64,000 nucleotides of DNA, from positions 488,578 through 552,577 of the forward strand of contig NZ_VTQH01000002.1 of assembly GCF_008763945.1 (NCBI RefSeq), given 5' to 3'. Both the position numbers and the translations under genes were made by a program. The notes beneath the pieces are model-generated. The model was not told where the DNA came from. It was given only the letters and a program-made list of their open reading frames with translations, and did not search any database. Shown piece after piece: positions 60,573 through 64,000 of the stretch (position 1 is the stretch's first letter; each line of letters opens with the position of its first letter). The stretch comes from Microbacterium testaceum StLB037. GTDB lineage: Bacteria; Actinomycetota; Actinomycetes; Actinomycetales; Microbacteriaceae.

Positions 60573-61760
60573 TCAGCGCGTCAGGATCAGCGCGTCGCCC
60601 TGGCCGCCGCCGCCGCACAGGGCCACCGCGGCCGTGCCGCCGCCGCGCCGCACGAGTTCGTGCACGGCGTGGACGACGAGGCGGTTGCCCGAAGCGCCGA
60701 TCGGGTGGCCGATCGCGATGCCGCCGCCGTGCGGGTTGACGACGTCGTCGGACAGCCCGAGCTCGGTCTGCGAGCGAGCGACGACCGCGCCGAACGCCTC
60801 GTTGATCTCGACGAGATCGAGGTCGGATGCCGAGATCCCCTGCTTCTCGAGAGCTTTCGCGATGGCTCGGGCGGGCTGATCGTGGAGGGAGTTGTCGGGA
60901 CCGGCGACTTGTCCTGCAGCGCCGACGACCGCGAGGACGTCCCACCCGTGCTGCTCGGCGATCGTCCGGGTCGTCACGACGACGGCCGAGGCCCCGTCGG
61001 AGATCTGCGAGGCGTTTCCCGCAGTGATCGAGCCGCCCTCGGCGAAGGCGGGCCGGAGCTTCGCGAGCGTCTCGACGGTCGTGTCGGCGCGGATCCCCTC
61101 GTCGGCGGAGACGACCACCGGGTCGCCCTTGCGCTGCGGGATCTCGACCGGCACGATCTCCGCGTCGAACACGCCGGCGCTCTTCGCGGAGGCAGCGCGC
61201 TGGTGGGAGCGGGCGGCCACGGCATCCTGTGCCTCTCGGGTGACCTCGTACCGGGCGTTCGCGCGCTCGGTCGACGCTCCCATGCTCTCGCGGTCGTACG
61301 CGTCGGTCAGGCCGTCGAAGGCCATGTGGTCGAGCACCTCGACCGAGCCGTATGCGTAGCCCTCGCGCGAGTTCATCAGCAGGTGCGGGGCGCGGGTCAT
61401 CGACTCCATGCCCGCGGCGACGACGACCGTCGCATCGCCCAGACGGAGCATGCGCGCGGCGTCGATGATCGCGGTCAGGCCCGACAGGCATACCTTGTTG
61501 ATGGCGGCGCTGTGCACGTCCCACCCGATCCCGGCGGCGATCGCGGCCTGCCGTGCGGCGTTCTGGCCGGCTCCGGCCTGGAGCACCTGGCCGACGAGCA
61601 CGGCGTCGACGGCATCGGCGGGGATGCCGCCGCGCTCGAGCGCTCCGCGGATGGCGGCGGCGCCCAGCTGCACGGCGGTGAGCGGGGCGAGCTGCCCCTT
61701 CAGCCGGCCCTGCGGGGTGCGTGCGGCGGCGACGATGACGACGTCGGTGGGTGCGCTCAT
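60573..61760 (-). CDS. acetyl-CoA C-acetyltransferase (thiolase)
   Basis: 395 residues, AtoB-type. Catalytic Cys91 in [13 protein letters not shown] motif in [11 protein letters not shown], His in GHPIGASG and the C-terminal Cys in [10 protein letters not shown]-terminus [19 protein letters not shown] overlaps the CoA-transferase subunit B stop by 4 nt. With the two CoA-transferase subunits it would turn acetoacetate into acetyl-CoA; a 3-oxoadipate role is an alternative, but no other pca gene is here. Confidence 0.93.
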   Translation of the reverse strand: MSAPTDVVIVAAARTPQGRLKGQLAPLTAVQLGAAAIRGALERGGIPADAVDAVLVGQVLQAGAGQNAARQAAIAAGIGWDVHSAAINKVCLSGLTAIIDAARMLRLGDATVVVAAGMESMTRAPHLLMNSREGYAYGSVEVLDHMAFDGLTDAYDRESMGASTERANARYEVTREAQDAVAARSHQRAASAKSAGVFDAEIVPVEIPQRKGDPVVVSADEGIRADTTVETLAKLRPAFAEGGSITAGNASQISDGASAVVVTTRTIAEQHGWDVLAVVGAAGQVAGPDNSLHDQPARAIAKALEKQGISASDLDLVEINEAFGAVVARSQTELGLSDDVVNPHGGGIAIGHPIGASGNRLVVHAVHELVRRGGGTAAVALCGGGGQGDALILTR

Positions 61761-62410
61761 GCGTGCTGCTCCTCGGTGAGACGGACGGTCAGTGCGGGCT
61801 CGGTGGCGGCCCGCACCTCGTCGACGCTCACCCCGGGGGCGAGTTCGACGAGGACGAGTCCATCCTCCGTCACGTCGAGCACGGCGAGGTCGGTGATGAT
61901 GCGATCGACCACCCCGCGGCCGGTGAGCGGCAGAGAGCACTGCTCGACGATCTTGGGAGAGCCGTCGCGGGCCACGTGCTCCATCAGCACGATCACGCGG
62001 GCGGCGCCGTGGACGAGGTCCATCGCCCCGCCAGGACCCTTCACCATCTTGCCGGGGATCATCCAGTTCGCCAGATCTCCGGATGCCGACACCTGCATCG
62101 CCCCGAGGATGGCGGCGTCGATCTTGCCCCCGCGGATCATGCCGAAGCTCAGCGCCGAGTCGAAGAAGGCGGCACCGTCGAGGGTGGTCACCGTCTCTTT
62201 GCCGGCGTTGATGAGGTCGGCATCCACGGCGTCCTCGGTCGGGTACGGCCCGACGCCCAGGATGCCGTTCTCGGACTGCAGCACGACCGTGACGCCCTGA
62301 GGCACGTGGTTGGGAACGAGGGTGGGCAGACCGATGCCGAGGTTGACGTACGAGCCGTCGGCGAGTTCGAGGGCGGCGCGGGCGGCCATCTCGGTGCGGG
62401 TCAGGGGCAT
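61757..62410 (-). CDS. 3-oxoacid CoA-transferase subunit B
   Basis: 217 residues. The catalytic Glu lies in [11 protein letters not shown] (about 47-57), and [13 protein letters not shown] precedes it. Start at 62410, one nucleotide after the subunit A stop. Transfers CoA from succinyl-CoA to acetoacetate or 3-oxoadipate. Subunit order A-B followed by thiolase is a typical catabolic operon. Confidence 0.94.
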   Translation of the reverse strand: MPLTRTEMAARAALELADGSYVNLGIGLPTLVPNHVPQGVTVVLQSENGILGVGPYPTEDAVDADLINAGKETVTTLDGAAFFDSALSFGMIRGGKIDAAILGAMQVSASGDLANWMIPGKMVKGPGGAMDLVHGAARVIVLMEHVARDGSPKIVEQCSLPLTGRGVVDRIITDLAVLDVTEDGLVLVELAPGVSVDEVRAATEPALTVRLTEEQHA

Positions 62411-62411
62411 G

Positions 62412-63182
62412 TCAGTGGTTCCCTTCGCGAACGGTGCGCTTCTCGATGCGCTTGTCGACATCGCCGACCTCCACGATGCGGTGGACGTAGACGCCGGGGA
62501 GGTGCACGGCATCCGGATCGATCTCTCCGGGCTCGACGAGGTGCTCGACCTGCGCGATGCAGGTGCGGCCGGCCATCGCGGCGAGGGGGTTGAAGGCGCG
62601 AGCGGCCTTGCGGAAGACGAGGTTGCCGTGGCGGTCGCCCTTCCACGCGTGCACGAGCGAGAAGTCGGTGGTGATCGCCTCTTCGAGGACGAATTCGCGC
62701 GGCTCGCCGTTCACCTCGAAGGTGCGCACGTCTTTGACCGGGGAGGCGATCGCGACGCCGCCCGCGCCGTCGTAGCGCCGCGGCAGGCCACCCTCGGCGA
62801 CCTGGGTGCCGACGCCGGTCTGCGTGAAGAACGCGGCGATGCCCGAGCCGCCGGCGCGGAGCTTCTCGGCGAGGGTTCCCTGCGGGGTGAGCTCGAGCTC
62901 CAACTCGCCGGAGAGGAACTGCCGCTCGAACTCCTTGTTCTCGCCGACGTACGACGAGGTCATCTTGCGGATGCGTCCGGCCCCCAGGAGGATCCCCAGC
63001 CCCCAGTCGTCGACTCCGCAGTTGTTCGACACGACCGAGAGGTCGCGGGTCCCCTGGGCGAGAAGGGCCTCGATGAGGGCGATGGGGTTGCCGGAGAGGC
63101 CGAACCCGCCGACGGCGAGCGAGGCCCCGTCGGGGATGTCGGCCACCGCTTCGGCGGCGGTGGCGACGGTCTTGTCGATCAC
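62412..63182 (-). CDS. 3-oxoacid CoA-transferase subunit A
   Basis: 256 residues. SugarP_isomerase-like CoA-transferase fold: [17 protein letters not shown] (about 24-40), [12 protein letters not shown], and a Gly-rich [15 protein letters not shown] segment. GTG at 63182 is chosen for the AGAGGAG ribosome binding site 6 nt upstream; ATG at 63212 is an alternative without one. First gene of a three-gene unit divergent from an IclR regulator. Confidence 0.94.
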   Translation of the reverse strand: MIDKTVATAAEAVADIPDGASLAVGGFGLSGNPIALIEALLAQGTRDLSVVSNNCGVDDWGLGILLGAGRIRKMTSSYVGENKEFERQFLSGELELELTPQGTLAEKLRAGGSGIAAFFTQTGVGTQVAEGGLPRRYDGAGGVAIASPVKDVRTFEVNGEPREFVLEEAITTDFSLVHAWKGDRHGNLVFRKAARAFNPLAAMAGRTCIAQVEHLVEPGEIDPDAVHLPGVYVHRIVEVGDVDKRIEKRTVREGNH

Positions 63183-63252
63183 GCGAACTCCTCTGTTCTG
63201 GCGTGCTTCCACGGTGCCCCGGCTCGCGGTAGGTCGACGACTGCGGTCTTGT

Positions 63253-63285
63253 CATGTGGATACCGGGGCGCGTAACGTCCACATG
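63253..63285. promoter_or_regulatory. IclR operator candidate
   Basis: CATGTGGA (63253-63260) and TCCACATG (63278-63285) are exact reverse complements 17 nt apart. The right arm overlaps the iclR start, and TAACGT (63273-63278) may be its -10, so binding would block the regulator gene itself and possibly the divergent operon. Confidence 0.6.
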
Positions 63286-64000
63286 GTGGACAAAGAGACG
63301 CGCACTGTTTCCGAGGCCTCCGTCCCCGGAGCACAGGCGATCGCGCGGGCGGCGCGGCTGCTGCGGCTCGTGACCGCCGCCGGCGCAGCGGGTGGGGCCG
63401 TGGGCGACCTCGCGCGCGATGCCGACCTGACCCGGCCGACCGCGCACCGGTTGCTGAGCGCCCTGCGCGCCGAGGGGCTCGTCGACCGCGACGACGCAAC
63501 GGGGCACTGGCTGCCGGGACCGGAGCTGTACCTGATGGGCAGTGTCGCGGCATCCCGCTTCGACATCACCTCGACGGCTCGCGACATCGTGCGCTCCCTC
63601 GCGGTGCGCACAGAGGAGAGCGCGTTCCTGTCGGTGCGGCGGGGGGATGAGACGGTATGCCTCGTCCGCGAGGACGGGAGCTTCCCGATCCGGTCGTTCG
63701 TGCTGTCGGAGGGCGTGCGCTTCCCCCTCGGGGTGGCTTCGGCGGGGTTGGCCATCCTCGCCTTCCTGCCGCCCCACGATGTGGATGCGTATCTCGAGCG
63801 GCATCCGGAGCTCGCCGAGAAGTGGGGGTCGTCGCACTCCCCCGCGCGGCTGCGCACTCGGATCCGCGATACGCAGGCTCGCGGGTACGCGGTGAACCCC
63901 GGGCTGATCGTGGAGGGGAGCTGGGGGCTCGGGGCGGCAGTGTTCACCCGTTCCGGAGACCCGCAGTGGGCGTTGAGCCTGACGGGCGTGGAGTTCCGCT
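63283..64000 (+). CDS. IclR-family transcriptional regulator, 3' end beyond window
   Basis: 239 codons are visible before the right edge. The N-terminal winged HTH (about 15-80: AIARAARLLRLV, DLTRPTAHRLLSALRAEGLV) is followed by the IclR effector domain from about 95, with LSEGVRFPLGVASAGLAILA near 145-165. The start may be ATG at 63283 or GTG at 63286, the latter being seven nucleotides after TAACGT. It is the likely regulator of the divergent CoA-transferase/thiolase genes. Confidence 0.92.
   Translation, partial: MVDKETRTVSEASVPGAQAIARAARLLRLVTAAGAAGGAVGDLARDADLTRPTAHRLLSALRAEGLVDRDDATGHWLPGPELYLMGSVAASRFDITSTARDIVRSLAVRTEESAFLSVRRGDETVCLVREDGSFPIRSFVLSEGVRFPLGVASAGLAILAFLPPHDVDAYLERHPELAEKWGSSHSPARLRTRIRDTQARGYAVNPGLIVEGSWGLGAAVFTRSGDPQWALSLTGVEFR

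Noticed and set aside
60573..63182. Definite beta-ketoadipate (pcaIJF) operon
   Set aside because: The thiolase resembles AtoB-type acetyl-CoA acetyltransferases more than PcaF, and no other aromatic-degradation gene is in the window; the role is left open.

Overview
The window is a gap-free 64 kb stretch of high-GC DNA (by eye about 70% GC) with dense, mostly leaderless or Shine-Dalgarno-led genes. Gene order (coaD-DUF177-rpmF-rnc-mutM, smc-ftsY, leuCD, ilvBNC, otsBA), actinobacterial families (DUF2004, DUF177, DUF3515, DUF4349) and several Microbacteriaceae-type small proteins point to a member of the Microbacteriaceae, most likely Microbacterium. It is a chromosomal core region. I see no prophage, insertion sequence, rRNA operon or CRISPR array.

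Layout. 1-5.3 kb: MSMEG_6728-family protein (cut by the edge), DUF2004 protein, ftsY and smc, all minus. 5.4-7.2 kb: a plus-strand unit with a strong promoter, a 37-codon small ORF, a 95-aa protein and a tandem GNAT acetyltransferase. 7.3-13.0 kb: lipoprotein, mutM, rnc, rpmF, DUF177, coaD and recG (minus). 13.1-19.6 kb: rsmD, thiL, DUF3515 lipoprotein, then ddl-gpsA-plsC-murA (cell wall and lipid precursors). 19.6-24.6 kb: leuCD with a candidate leucine attenuator, divergent from metY and a coupled flavin monooxygenase. 24.7-27.5 kb: TerC transporter, ECF sigma factor and DUF4349 protein. 27.8 kb: tRNA-Glu. 28-33 kb: MBL-fold hydrolase and the fructose PTS operon fruR-fruK-fruA-ptsH. 33.2-36.1 kb: siderophore ABC importer behind a DtxR/IdeR-like box. 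36.1-38 kb: lipoprotein, 60-aa protein, secreted esterase, tRNA-Gln. 38-44 kb: gltX, a LysR regulator divergent from a class V aminotransferase, an MFS exporter and an FAH-family enzyme. 44-48.5 kb: ilvE, leuB, a DHA2 drug exporter with its TetR regulator. 48.5-49.4 kb: an anomalous patch with two tiny membrane proteins around a 28-base C homopolymer and a broken frame. 49.5-57.7 kb: serA, two membrane proteins, ilvC-ilvN-ilvB-ilvD. 57.7-60.5 kb: otsB-otsA and a small membrane protein. 60.5-64 kb: acetoacetate-type thiolase/CoA-transferase genes divergent from an IclR regulator cut by the right edge.

Functional links. Nearly the whole valine/leucine pathway downstream of pyruvate is present in separate blocks (ilvBN, ilvC, ilvD, leuC, leuD, leuB, ilvE; leuA and ilvA are not here). 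Translation/DNA-repair housekeeping, peptidoglycan and phospholipid precursors, iron uptake, fructose uptake and trehalose synthesis make up the rest.

Most interesting signals: (1) the heptamer GGATGCC/GGCATCC occurs dozens of times, carries otherwise disfavoured codons, and is used as an inverted pair in the stems of three intrinsic terminators, which recalls DNA-uptake sequences; (2) a leaderless leader peptide with three successive leucine codons and alternative hairpins before leuC; (3) a C28 tract interrupting a frame at 49.06 kb; (4) a repeated TANNNT-N6-start geometry that marks leaderless genes.
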